Part shown: positions 1 through 11,490 of the stretch, piece by piece
Numbering within the stretch: the stretch's first letter is position 1
How the letters are laid out: every line of letters starts with the position of its first letter
Source of the DNA: Takakia lepidozioides
Lineage: Eukaryota; Streptophyta; Takakiopsida; Takakiales; Takakiaceae
DNA: 64,000 nucleotides
Reading direction: 5' to 3'
Assembly (NCBI GenBank): GCA_030704615.1
Contig: CM060731.1
Location: 11,966,001-12,030,000, forward strand
Notes under the pieces: generated by a model
Databases searched by the model: none
What the model was told of the DNA's origin: nothing
What the model saw: the letters and a program-made list of their open reading frames with translations, nothing else
Translations under genes and position numbers: made by a program

Positions 1-185
1 TGGAACTATTCTTACCATTTCCAGGTACTCTGCATCAACAAAATTTGTTCTATGGTTATCCAACGGATACTGTACAACAATAAACACTGTTCTGCAACAA
101 CAAGATTGTGTTGTTCTTATTACACCATGGGGGAACCAGTGCAAGTGTTAGTGAGGGATTTGCAGAGTGAACACATGAGCCTGAC

Positions 186-804
186 CAGTGGGAGTGGCTG
201 CTCTGGTCGTTTGCGAGCGTGGAGCCCACAGTACGGGTGCTGCTGCCAAACTGCAACACATTCCAGACCTCAGCCATTCTTTGCACTTGAGCCTCCACTA
301 GGCCTGGCACATGATGGCCTCCCTCTGCCATCTGCTTGATCTCCAGCCTACACCCCAACCAGTGTTGTGTTACAGTGTTACAGGCAAAATATAGACCATA
401 AAGGCACTTTCCAGCCATTACAAAAGTAGATGAACATGTATTTACCATTTTCCCTTTTACCCACTACATCGGCCCAGATCTTATGCCATGAGTATGAGCC
501 CCTTCTTGCTGTTAGCCATTACTCTCAACCTATGTACTGCGATCTTACGGAATCAAAGAAATGCTGAAGGTAACAGCGATATTGAATGACTTAAGTCTTA
601 CTTTTTTGTTGCCTAGCCCTGGGAAGGGACTGGGGCAAGTAAGTCCCAAATCTGTTCATTGTACACCTCCAGTACACTGACTGATATCTCATATTTGACT
701 TGCCCTTGGCGCTGGGTGGCCAAAGCGCTCCTCAAGAGTAATGCACACATTGAACCCATCCAGTACTGAAACTACCACTGGAGCTGTGTCGGCAAAGACA
801 TCCC
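186..804 (-). pseudogene. Kinesin-14 (KIN14-type) motor-domain pseudogene remnant
   Basis: Two exon-like blocks carry kinesin motor motifs. Block 602-804 starts with VFADTAPVVVSVLDGFNVCI and continues, after a frame change, to YEISVSVLEVYNEQIWDLLA. Block 186-347 reads LEIKQMAEGGHHVPGLVEAQ and ends at the switch-I-like SSHSH. The splice sites are sensible (GTAAGA after 602, TAG acceptor above 347) and join phase 2 to give ATKK/LEIKQ. The motor is dead as written. The ATP-binding P-loop expected directly after NVCI is missing, because the sequence jumps to TLEE. A frameshift follows TLEE, and the residue before ATKK is TAG where the family has Gln. Upstream and downstream motor exons were not found. 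Kinesin-14 is preferred over other kinesins because of the VxxVLDGxNVCI and LEVYNEQI wording. Confidence 0.8.
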
Positions 805-1562
805 CTGTTATATCACAAAGATAGACATGTAACACCAGTAATGTCCAGTTCATTAACCTTTCCTATTTTCTTCCACACTTTCTAGACATTCGAACCCCTC
901 CCTCCCCTTGCTTGTTAATAGACTGATCAATCAACAAATTCATTGTATAGAGCTTCATCCTGGTTAATGATTTCACTCAGTCCCCCAAATTCCAGTCCAA
1001 TCACCTCTATTGCAACTTGCAAATACCTCTCAAACAAGTTGTAAACGGACCTTCCTCTCCAATATACAGCATGACAAGGGCCAAAAGTTCATCAGGTGAA
1101 GGCTTTCAAAGACTAGTTACCAACACTTGACAACTTGCCCTTGCAGCATCTGTGCAAGTCAATACAGAAGTAAACAGCACAACTGCTTGCATCACACCAC
1201 CAGGCATAAAGAGGTCACCAACAGATTCTGAACGTGAAAAGCAAACCAGACACTTAATCACATCCCACAGGCACTGACATCATCTATATGTAAGTACAGA
1301 GTACCAACTCCAAGCCCTGCACTCAACATGTCTGACATCTACTGTGTTGTTCCAAGGGCTTTCCTTTCCACAGATTGGTGACCTATCCTAACAGGATGCA
1401 TAATCAGACAGAAAGTCTTTTAAAGTCAGTATTAGGCTGTGACCTTGTACCAGGAACATTCCAGCCTTGCAAGGTTTTCAGGACAACACCATGGACTAGC
1501 TCAAACCAATGGTGCCTGCATACTGTACTGGATTTTCAAGACCATGGTGTCTGCAAGACCAG
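805..1562. other. Non-coding stretch between kinesin remnant and SUMO gene
   Basis: I see no exon with family similarity and no TE signature. It probably holds degraded kinesin introns and the SUMO 3' flank. Confidence 0.4.
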
Positions 1563-2498
1563 TCAATAACCCATTCCACCTGTCTGATGAAGCATGGCAT
1601 CAATTTCATCACCGTCCTCCATGTCAAGCTGCCACGCCCAATAAAGCATCAGTCTCATGCATCACGTCACAAGCACATCAAGGCCGTCATATACCCATCA
1701 CAGGTCCAATCCAAACAGCAGCCCTAACAGCCACTTTTGGCAAGACCAGACATTTCAAAGACTGCCCTACATAATAAGCTTACACATATACCACTTTTAG
1801 CAGCTCAATGAGAATCCTATCAGCTTTGGAAGAACACAGAAGAAAAAGGAGCGAGGATAACCTCGGCAGGGGTCTGCTCAGCGCGAAGGCGTCTACCATC
1901 GAAAGGGAAGGCAACAGAGATGGGATCAACTGACTGACGGTCGCAGTACGCATGCATCAGCTTTCGAAGTGTGGCTGTGCTCTTAATCCTGAATAAAACC
2001 TCCCCGCCATCCTACACATTGCAGCATCTTCGGCCATCCGTTACTAGACCCATACACCTTCACAACACCTTCTTCTCCAACCACCCGAGATTACCACAAT
2101 TCTCGCAGCTTTCTTCACGTCCCCCCCCCTTCCCAACTCAAACTCTCCTTATGTTCAAAATATTCGTAAAGAGTTTCGCACGTCTTTTCAAGACGAATGT
2201 ACTTCTTTCTCTCTGAGTTGACATCCACATTCCTTTGAAGTTTCAGGAAACAGAAACTTTCCCGGCTTCAAGCCAAAACCGTGAAGACGACGAAGAATAC
2301 ATCCTACGTAAACCATTCTCTACGATCCTAACGACTTCAAGCCCAACAGGGAAACAACCCATACAAAAATGCCACGGGCTTCCATTACCTGACCCTTCAC
2401 CTTCAGATTAATGTGACCTCACCCCCCTCCCAAGGCTTTTTCTCCTCCTCGTTGTGAATTGCTCCTGCATTGTTGGTGCTATCCTCCACACCAGCCAT
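1563..2498 (-). pseudogene. SUMO: SUMO (small ubiquitin-like modifier) gene, three exons, one-base frameshift in exon 1
   Basis: Encodes the peptide tag that SUMO E1/E2/E3 enzymes attach to lysines of nuclear proteins. Exon 1 (2389-2498) starts MAGVEDSTNN, has the conserved EEEKKPWEGG, and ends with HINLKVKGQ before GTAATG. Exon 2 (1862-2011) reads [10 protein letters not shown], then [16 protein letters not shown] and [14 protein letters not shown]. Exon 3 (1563-1628) reads LDMEDGDEIDAMLHQTGG plus a short MGY tail, so the processed end would be the usual Gly-Gly. Exons 2 and 3 are 150 and 66 nt, phase 0, with intron positions as in plant SUMO genes. Exon 1 is 110 nt instead of 111. The EEEKKPWEGG and HINLKVKGQ parts are in different frames, and the ATG frame stops just after. 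Departures from the usual SUMO core (IKSTATL for IKRSTQL, AFPFDG for AFLFDG) also suggest decay. An assembly error in the nearby G run is the alternative. Confidence 0.85.
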
Positions 2499-2633
2499 GA
2501 TTCCAGCAACCACACCTAGCGCACAAAGGCAGACGCGCACAGAGACAGCGAGCGAGAAAGAAGTGGCAGCGCGTGAGTGACAAGCTCGGTGATTTCGGGC
2601 ATTTCGGGCAGGGTCCAAAACAATTGACGCTGA

Positions 2634-2669
2634 TGACGTGGCGGAGAAACGTGGCGATGATGACGTGGC
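2634..2669. promoter_or_regulatory. Three ACGTGGC boxes upstream of SUMO gene
   Basis: ACGTGGC occurs at 2636, 2649 and 2663, two of them as TGACGTGGC, about 140-170 bp upstream of the SUMO ATG. ACGT cores with GGC are bZIP-type sites (ABRE/G-box-like, also seen in unfolded-protein-response promoters). Function is inferred from motif and position only. Confidence 0.45.
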
Positions 2670-3521
2670 ACTATGGCACCCTATTCCTGCTGTACGCTAA
2701 ATTAGCTTCCGACCTTCGGTGGTCGTCGCTAGAGCTACGTCTCTTAAGTTTAAGGGGGCTCAAAAGAAAGCTGAGCTTTAGACTTTTCTTTTCTAAAGCT
2801 ACGCTGGTCGCTCCAGTTGACATCGGACTTGTTGCCATCAGCAGGGGAGCAAGCACTAAGTGAACTTCCAGCATGATGGGAGGTTGTCATGCCAGGTGAC
2901 AGAAGATTCAGAGGTTCTGCTGCAGAGTCGGTGTCCTTGAGCCCCGGTGTTGTTGTAAGGTTCTTCTATGAAAGCCACATTCCACAAGAGTTTTTCCGCG
3001 GTCCAACTTTCTAAGATGTTGGTTACAATGTCATCACCAAAAAAACCATCAACCACCCCTTCTCTATCTTTCAGACCAACTCGATTTGACCATGCGGCTA
3101 ACAAGACAGGTGGCAAATTATCACAGGACATGGCCAAAGAAAGGCCAGCTTCATTTTTTATTATGGGATTTAAACTGAGGCAGGCTCTAGATCTCGGCGT
3201 ACCAACATGGAGCTTTTGCGTCTGAGGCTGTTCATCAAACCATGACTACTTCAATGCAGCACAACTTCAATTGGACAGATACACCAACACTGAAAGACTT
3301 GCTATGGTCAAGATGACAAATAACTATGGATGTCCTCACAGCTCTAAAGTGAGACATTAGAAGATAATCAAAGGCGACAAGGTGCAACACTCATCTCCCA
3401 TTTTCCCCAGGCTCCTCACATGCTCTGTTCAAGGGACTTCTCCATGTATACTCCAACACGAGAATAACCTCGGATCCTGTTGACAGAATAACACAACTCT
3501 AACCCAGACATAGATGCCAAA
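2670..3521. other. Intergenic DNA between ERGIC3 3' end and SUMO promoter
   Basis: Tail-to-head spacer: 3' flank of the ERGIC3-type gene and distal upstream sequence of the SUMO gene. I saw no convincing exon or transposon end. Confidence 0.4.
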
Positions 3522-6500
3522 TTAGCTTAGCTTTCCTATCTCAATCTTCTTCTTGATCGCGCGATGCCCATGGTATACAAAAGCATCAATGATCCCTGAA
3601 ACCGTAAACACCCCTGCCCCCCAACCACCCCAATCCTGTCCTGGTCAGCAATCTCTCTACTATTCAAAAACCTAAAATAAAATAGGACATTTCACGACCA
3701 TAAGACAATGACTCATGGTCAAGTCTTCACTGAACCAACCAACAGATGGCAATACTGTAGAGTACTTCCCTGCTATGTCAAAATCAATGCTCTGAATTAT
3801 GCTGTGTCAGATGAGATCTTGTTAAATCAGCCTAAAACCTTCAGATAAAGTTGTACCTTAATGTATTGGAAACAAGAATTACCCAGTGGGGAGAAGCTAA
3901 CAAACTTGTACTAGACAAAACCTTCTAAAACGGATAATTAATCTACTGCCACACCAAAGAGCATCTTTACAAATTTCAGTCGTAGGAAGCGCAAGGTAAA
4001 GGTTGTGTACCTCCCACAATGGCACACACATTTGTGAGAAAATGCAGAAATGATGTCCTTTGCTCCGTAAACTTCACCTGTTGGATTCATATATATGACA
4101 GCAACAGAAACTTCCAACTAAGTCCTTTGTGGACAAGCCAAGCATATGCACTGAGAGGCTATCCCTCAGGAGGACGTCTATTCACCAAGTTGAGAGAGGT
4201 ATTTTCTGACATACCTCCGTATTAGTCCCCCAGACCAAACATATCCCACATTCTCAGACATAAGAGAAAAGGAAAAAGGAAACAGTCCACCCTCAGTGTT
4301 ACCAATGAGTTACTTATCACAAGAACTCTCCCATGGCACCACCTGAAAGGCATTGCCGCAAGAAAGCCCTACAACTGTCAAAATCATTCCGAGCCAACTT
4401 TCTTCGAACTGGTATGGGCAGATCCAAAAAATACAACCGCGTCAAGTGTTGGTCAAATTAGATCACAAGAACAGCACAAGGGTGAAATAGCATGAATAGA
4501 CCTTGATGGGAGAGAGGTCATAAAAGAAGAAGACCCCCGGTAGAGTGCGGCCCTGCCCAGGTTCGGCCCCCTTGAAGTGCTCCGTCACTGAAAACTGTAA
4601 CACAGCCCTTCACATAATCAAGTAGAGAAATGAAATGACACGATACTTGATAACGTCCGCGGAAAGCTCAAAGAGCTTATGGGACAAGAGACAAGAAGAG
4701 AGCAAGCAGCCCAAACACAACTACTGCTCAAGGGTTTGTCTAAAAGTCAATGCCTCGTGCAGATATGCAGCTAAGAGAGCAAGACTGCCCTAAAACACGA
4801 TTGTACATTACATGGGGGCCTGCAAGAAGTAGGCTAGCAGCACTTGGACCATCAGGTTTTTTCTTGCTCAAAGTGGTGAAGCACAACACCTAAAGATAAA
4901 ATCCTGTAGCTTGAAATCAAGAAGCTCAATCCTACCAGATTTAGGTGCCAGAGATTGGGCCCAAACTTGAGGACCAACAGGAAAAATCCCACGTTTCTAC
5001 ACCCACACTCCCTGCGAAATAAGAATGCAAACAATGTCAATGCCCAAAGTCATAAAGAAAGTTGACCAACCTGGTTGGTTGCAATCTTTTTGCCTCTGAT
5101 GTCAGTATACATCGTGGGTACAACCTGCGCCACAATCACCTCCCCAACAAAGTAAAAATCAGAGCTTTTGGATACACTTGCATTGTCAGAGGAAATTCTA
5201 CCCAATAATCTCTTGTTGGCCGCTCCTACCAAAGAGACAAGGCTCAAGACAGTAAGTAAACAGGAAAAGAAATGAAATAAAATGGTTCTTTGAAAGAAAA
5301 GAAAAGAAATGGAACTTTAAAGTTTCTTTCTTTCTTTTATTCTTTCTTGATTCTTGCTTTTCTTGTCCCATAAGCTCTTTGAGCATTCTGCAGACGTCAT
5401 AAAGTTCCATTTCTTTCTTTTCAAAAGAAAGAAAGAAATCAACTCTACAACATCCACTGGGGGCCAGGAAAAAGAGAGTGTGAAAGAATAGGCCCCCAAG
5501 GCCATGGAACTTACACTGACAAGTATATGGTCAGTATGAGTTGAAATAGAACAACAAAAACCACTTAGTGTACACCAAACGTTGCCCAAAAGGTGGTTAC
5601 CTTGATGAAATACTGGTACAGGACATGGTCTGACTCCTGAGTACGCTTCACCCTGTCATTCCCTTTCACAGAAATCTTAGTATGTACATCTTTGCCACTC
5701 AGTGCTTAGCCTAGTCTAGGTTTGTACATCACATTGTGATGCCTTCTGGTTGACTACCTCTTACTAGGTTTTTGTGCATCTGTGACTTGTCCCACCGTTA
5801 TATATCCATCCGCGGGGTGTCCAGCTCTGCTCAGATGGAAGACCACGCGTGGGGTGTTCACCCAAACGACAAAGATGCATGGTAGCCTGAATCATTGTCA
5901 TTTTTTTGCTGTCTCATTCACCCCTTGGGGATACAGCACAACTTTTATTTGGAACTTGAGATGTGACAGCATCTTTGTGTGGCAAGTCACACATGGAGGC
6001 CTCAACTTTCTTGATTACGCCAGACAATGCTCCCCACCGGTGGCTGGATGGACCACATACTTGTAACCTATCAAAAGGCTATGGAGATTTGAGCCTGGGA
6101 CCAAATATGCCGTACACTAGCACTGGACTGTTGAAAAGCAGTGTAGTTATCAAACAAAGCAAGACATAAGGCAAACCACTATACAGGAATTCACCCTTAA
6201 AACCATCCATTACTTCCAGGACAGTAAACATTACCAGGAATAACCATTCTCACTCATAGATCAGGCATGACACCATGCATACAGAAGGGAGAATAAAAGT
6301 AATGAAGGCTTGATGTGTCATACCCGTCGAGAGGATTTACAACTCCAGGAAAATGAGCACCAAAACTGAGTTCATTGATTTTATGGCTCACCTGCGATGA
6401 TCATGCCCCATGGTCCCACACAAGACTCGGTCGGTATTAATATCCAAGGGGTTAATCTGAAAATCTTAACAAGGAGAGCACATACACAAACTCGTCATAC

Positions 6501-9500
6501 TCTGAGCAATTATGGTATTCTTCTGCATGTAGAAATCTCCAGCAGCTACACCTGCAGACTCTATATCCAATTGCTGAGTTTTACATGTGGGATCATTAAA
6601 GACAGGTATCAACTCAACAATTTCCAAAACTTCTTTCTGACTTTCTGCCTAAAGTTATGAAACCTGGCAGCAACACATCAAGCCACAGAGAGAAATGAAA
6701 TGAAAAATGTACTCTATAACGTTGACAGGACACTCAAAGAGCTTATGGGACAAAGGAAGACAGAAACAAGAAAGAGAGGGGCCACAAGCAGCCATAGCAA
6801 CTATTGCGAGAGAGAGAGAGAGAGAGCACATTGAATGTGTCCTTCTGGAAGGCCAGGATATCATGGAAAAATATGTTGGATTGCTGGAAAGATTTTCCGG
6901 GCGCAAAATGGAAGTTTCCCGCCACTTTGTTCACCTCTAATGACCCATAGACATTGCATCCCTCCCCATCCTCCTCTTTTACCTTCTGTAGAAATCCCTC
7001 CCTTTTGCACTGCATCCCACAAAACCTCAAAATTAGAATAAGGGCAACAATATACGTTGCCTCAAAAAAGGTCAAACTGACATAAAAGCCTGCTGAGGAA
7101 ACCAACCTGATCAATGATATCAGGGTTTTTCATAGCCCACCCTTTCTTGCGATATGCTTCACGCACCTCCTCACATGAGTTGCAACACTCATCATCTGAC
7201 TGCATCCATCCATCCATCAAATCAAAGTTGATTATTATTACCCACCCTTCTCTTCCAAAAGACACACAAGACACCCTACATTGAGACAGAATTACCTCTT
7301 TCCAACTCCTAATAGAAATTCTTCATGACCGAGTACTTGCTTCAAATGTCCTACAGCTGGAACGAGGTGAAACCGATAGTGAATGACCACAGGGTTTGCA
7401 TTCACCTGTTTCTACAGAACATCACATGTGTCTGGACTAAGATGAGGATATTACAGAAGGAAGTCAAAACTTACAACTTCTGCCCCAAAGCAGGAACCAC
7501 AGTAGGTTTCATTGTGCTCAAGCCTACCCCCATGCTTTTGCAACGGTTTCTCTATCTGCATCCCACCAACCAATTGCAGACAACATTGGTCAGCAGCTGT
7601 ACTAAGTAAGGCCTTGCCAAACATTTCCAAAAATCACAGGCAGGAAAGAGCATGCAAGCAGGTCAGCTTTCTAAAAGTAGCCACTCAGTCCAATACATTC
7701 CTTTTCTCTGCAAGTTTACAAATTACGTCTGATAGACAGATATATGCCAGCTATAAAAGCTTGCACACTGATACACGTTAGAGCAGAAAGTACAAACCTT
7801 GGGGCTATTGATGACATCTGGTTTTGGAGGCTCAATCAGCTTGCCAGCTGGATCTAGTCTCTTCTTGTAGATGTTGTGCTTCTGCATTGGCAAAGACAAC
7901 AACTTTGTAGTCAATTTAAGAAACACCATAACTCCAGAGTTAATAGGTGGAGGGTTGACGATCAAATACACTTGAGGAATATACAACAACAAAAATATTG
8001 TAGGAATGGTATGGAGTGCTAATTCTGGTGCAGACATCATGCCCGGTAACACCAAGGTTGACTGCACACGGGGTTGCCATTGCACCTCCAGTCACACTAC
8101 GGACAGAAAAGGGCAGGAAAAGAGTAACAGAGCAATTTTAGGGAGGGTTCATGAAGGAGTTATGCATAAAACATACCACATCTAGGTGCTGCTCACCACT
8201 GATATCCATGGCATCTAAGCTGACAAACGAACATGCCAACGCTGGAAATGTCACATCCAACTGCAGTCCACACCCATTGCTGACCTGGAGTTAATCCTTT
8301 TTTTTTCCTACATCTTCATCCCCTCCTTGAGATCCACAAGGTTCCAGACCACATTCACACATGCAACTGTCTCTCTCTCTCACACACACAGGAACCACAA
8401 AATAAAGGGCTACTGTGAAGGGTTTGGTGCTCTAGAGTTATGTGAAGGAACCTGAGTGACATTAGCGAATGTCTAGAGAACACACATTGATATTAAGAGT
8501 CTCTCCTCGGGCAGTGTCTACCACCAGCTCGTTTGTTGTCTGAGGGTGAAGAAACAACCCTGCAATCCCAGCCACCAGTCACCCCTATCACTTATCTGAC
8601 TCCACCTCCTGTGCACCATCCATTCTTCAAAACTGGCCAGAGCTATGCAATGAAAATCCCCATTCAATATGAAGAAGAAATGTATCATTGGCCATCCCCT
8701 GTGGACATTGGCTGTGAGGACCCGTCATGATTAAGGTCCTAGTGGGGAACAGGCCTTCCTGGAAGGGATAGCAGGGTTCTCACCATCAGGGTAATGAAAC
8801 TGAACCCCAAACGCCAAATGTCCGGTAGCAAATGAGGAGATAGAGAAAGAGACATACTCACGAACAGAGAGTTATATCATGCCCTCACTCCTTCAAAAAT
8901 GACAGAGGCTTAGATGCAATTGCAGTGCCATGAAGTAACGCAGCCTGCTAGTAAGAGTATCCTCTACGTTGCCGTTTAAAACGAGATCAAGAATCCTAAG
9001 ACCTCTCCCCTCAACTTCTTCTGCTGACAATTCCAGCTCTGAACAAATTGTCTCTTCTACACCTCATCTAAAAGTCTTATCACATAAAGTCAGAGAAACA
9101 AAAATCAAGAGTTCAGGACTAGGGTACTAAATCTAGACTGACACCTTCAGAAACATTTACACGAAGTTCATCATACAACATACACAAGAAATTCACAACA
9201 TATAGCTTAGCAGACCCTAAAGCCTCCATCTAGACTGCCCTCACCTTCCTGACATAACTTAACCTCTAAACCACAGGCAGGTCAAATCCACTGCTCAAAA
9301 CTGTGTGGAAAACCACACCACAATGCACTTAGGAAACCAACAGCATGTGGACTGCATTCAATGCTCCCCTTTGTGAGACAGATTCCCTAATTCTAACAGT
9401 TGATGTTGACAAAGGCCAGCTCAAAGACACCGGCAATAAGGAAAATGCAATGCCACGTATCAACCTGGGAAGTCCAAGTGAACAAACTAATTTTCTTCCT

Positions 9501-9876
9501 CGCATAGAGACAAATTCCAGCTTGTGCCCAACTTTGCAGGCACTTTACATTGCACGGAACTAAAGAAAATTAAAGAAATTTTGACGCTCCCCTCCCAACT
9601 TGCTAGCTCCTACAATCTGTAGTGAAAGTATTACTGCGCTACCTCCAGCTCCCTACCCATGACACAGGAACATGGGCTTCAAGAAATATCAAAATAATAT
9701 GACACGCCTATCGACAGGGGGCGGGTGGAATGCATACGTAATTCTGTAAAGAAAAGGATAAGCATGACAATTGACGAGATTATGGTGATGAGGCCTCCGG
9801 ACAGTGTGCGGCTGTGAAAATCTTCATTGGTTTTAGGGTGCGCATCCAGCTGACTCAGCCTATTAAGAACCTGCAT
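3522..9876 (-). CDS. ERGIC3: ERGIC3-type ER-Golgi intermediate compartment protein, 13 exons, complete
   Basis: Membrane cargo receptor cycling between ER and Golgi in COPII/COPI vesicles (family knowledge). Exons, in reading order: 9738-9876, 8486-8559, 8177-8260, 7798-7881, 7475-7555, 7107-7199, 6830-7009, 6324-6391, 5601-5652, 5071-5124, 4502-4594, 4011-4077, 3522-3613. All have GT-AG borders and matching phases. Joined they give 1,161 nt, 386 residues, the usual family length. Visible landmarks are SQLDAHPKTNEDFHSRTLSG followed by a transmembrane segment at about residues 27-45; VVDTARGETLNIN; SLDAMDISGEQHLDV; RLEHNETYCGSCFGAE and CCNSCEEVREAYRKKGW with the luminal cysteine pairs; FHDILAFQKDTFN; FPGVVNPLDG; VVPTMYTDIRG; FSVTEHF; GVFFFYDLSPIK; and a C-terminal membrane segment around FLHFLTNVCAIVGGVFTVSG ending in KKKIEIGKLS. 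The ATG in exon 1 is the only start that gives the family N-terminus. The longest intron is intron 1 (about 1.2 kb). Confidence 0.95.
4632..4740 (+). repeat. Intronic repeat, copy A
   Basis: Starts GAAATGAAATG, then a TAACGTC-like segment, then CTCAAAGAGCTTATGGGACA at 4667, then an A/G-rich tail ending CAACTACTGC. Shared with copies at about 5325-5408 (inverted) and 6692-6812, all within introns of the ERGIC3-type gene. Confidence 0.6.
5270..5450 (-). repeat. Intronic repeat, copy B (inverted) in a polypurine/polypyrimidine hairpin
   Basis: The 20-base core found in copies A and C lies here on the minus strand (5364-5383). It is flanked by GAAAGAAAAG-rich and TTTCTTTCTT-rich arms, and both ends carry an ATGGAACTTT/AAAGTTCCAT pair, so the segment can fold back on itself. 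Confidence 0.55.
6692..6812 (+). repeat. Intronic repeat, copy C
   Basis: Same order as copy A: GAAATGAAATG, TATAACGTTGACAGGA, core from 6733, A/G-rich part, CAACTATTGC. It is followed by an (AG)n run at about 6808-6826 that abuts the 3' end of exon 7 of the ERGIC3-type gene at 6830. Confidence 0.6.
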
Positions 9877-11490
9877 CGTGGAAATATTCCCTGCTCACTC
9901 TGCTATCTTTGCCCTTCTTAATACTCCGTGCACCATGTTCCCTTCCTTTCAATCCACCCTGCTGCTTTGAGGTCTGGATCGCTACTAGATCCTTGAGACT
10001 CGCTCTCGACACGCCATCATCATTGTCCACTGAGGTGAATCCCTTTCACAATGGTTCTCCAACCCGCAAAGCCCTCATTCATGAGATCTTTCCACACAAT
10101 AACGGATTCTTCCACATATCCACGTCCTGTATGATTCGTGTTGTCTTTCCCCCTTCAAATTACTCCAATATATTCACAGGCCCCTCTTCTTTGCTAGGAG
10201 GCTCCAGGGTTTCTATAAAACCCCCGGGGTATGACCGTCTGATCCGGTCACCACTACAATACATAGTGATGTTATTTGAGGCCCCACTTACTTGGGTAAC
10301 AGTTGGGGTTAAGGGGTTCATTACTTGTGGTAATGTTGAATCAAGGACCTTCAACTTTAGGGGTATCTCTCTGTGCTCCTGACTCCTGAGCTAGAGGGAG
10401 AAGGAGAAGCACAAAGAGAGAGACAAGAGAGAGAAATGAAATGGTACTCTCTACGCTCCAGGGTTGCATAGAGCGAGGATGAGAAGCGCAAAGTATACAC
10501 GAGAGAGAGAGGGATAATGAGAAACACAAAGTGACATACAACAAGGGGGGAAGACAAAATGGAAAGGAAATTCCAAGGTAGCTTAGTAGGTAAAGGTTGC
10601 AACTTGGGAGAATGGGCTGTGAGGATGATCAACTTTTGCCCATCTATCAAAGCCATGGTTGTAAGGAGAAACTTTGTGCGGAAGAAAGAAGAAGAACATG
10701 GAAATAGAAAAATTGTAGGACTCCTGCAACTAAATGTGTCCAACTAGACTTTAGGCTTTGTGAATTCGCAGCCTAAATTTGCAGGTAAGACTATTGGGTT
10801 CCAGTTCATGGTAGTAACTAGTAACTATTGGGTGCAGTACTTATCTGTAAGTGGGCCTAAAGACTTACAAATCCCCCTTGGCTTGGCACCACTGAAAAGT
10901 CCTGATTTTAGTCTCCCCCACGATTACACACGACAAGTAGAGACTAAAAGGCTCTAGGACCAACTTCTTGCAGCTGGGTGCAGGATTGTCTCTTCCTCAC
11001 AACTTCCTTCACCAAGTTGCCACAGGTTTCCGATGACTACCGCCTGGAGGGACAGTCCCCCCGTTCTCACCTAACCCGTGAGCGAGACGACATCGACATA
11101 AACTGTGGAGACACCGCAAAAATAGAGACTCTACGTAATAAGACCAAGGGCTCACCCAAACTTTGAGCCCCTTCGCCGCAACCAAACGGTAAGTTAGATC
11201 TCTATGTTTTTTCTCCTGCTGGACCCTCGAGACGCCAGTGTCTATCATATTTGCTTAGCAAGCATCTGTAGACGTGAGTAACACTGGCTCACAGGCATCA
11301 TAACCTTATGATGAGGTCTAACACAAGGCTTTCTAGTATGACTGTAGAGTCTCAGTACGTACTTCTTAGGTTTAAATTTCATGACTTGCAGTTTCTTTTT
11401 GACAAGATTTCTGGCTAGCCACATTTTGGCGAACCTGTTGTCTTGGGTAAGCTTCACGGCACTGTCCTGGGGGGGGGAGAGGGGAGAGGT
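9877..11490. other. Intergenic DNA upstream of ERGIC3 gene
   Basis: Contains the ERGIC3 5' flank and short (GA)n runs near 10395-10515. A 157-codon open frame on the plus strand at 9909-10382 has no recognisable domain. No transposon ends seen. Confidence 0.4.

Noticed and set aside
9909..10382. 157-codon plus-strand open frame upstream of ERGIC3-type gene
   Set aside because: No domain, no splice context, composition like the surrounding non-coding DNA.
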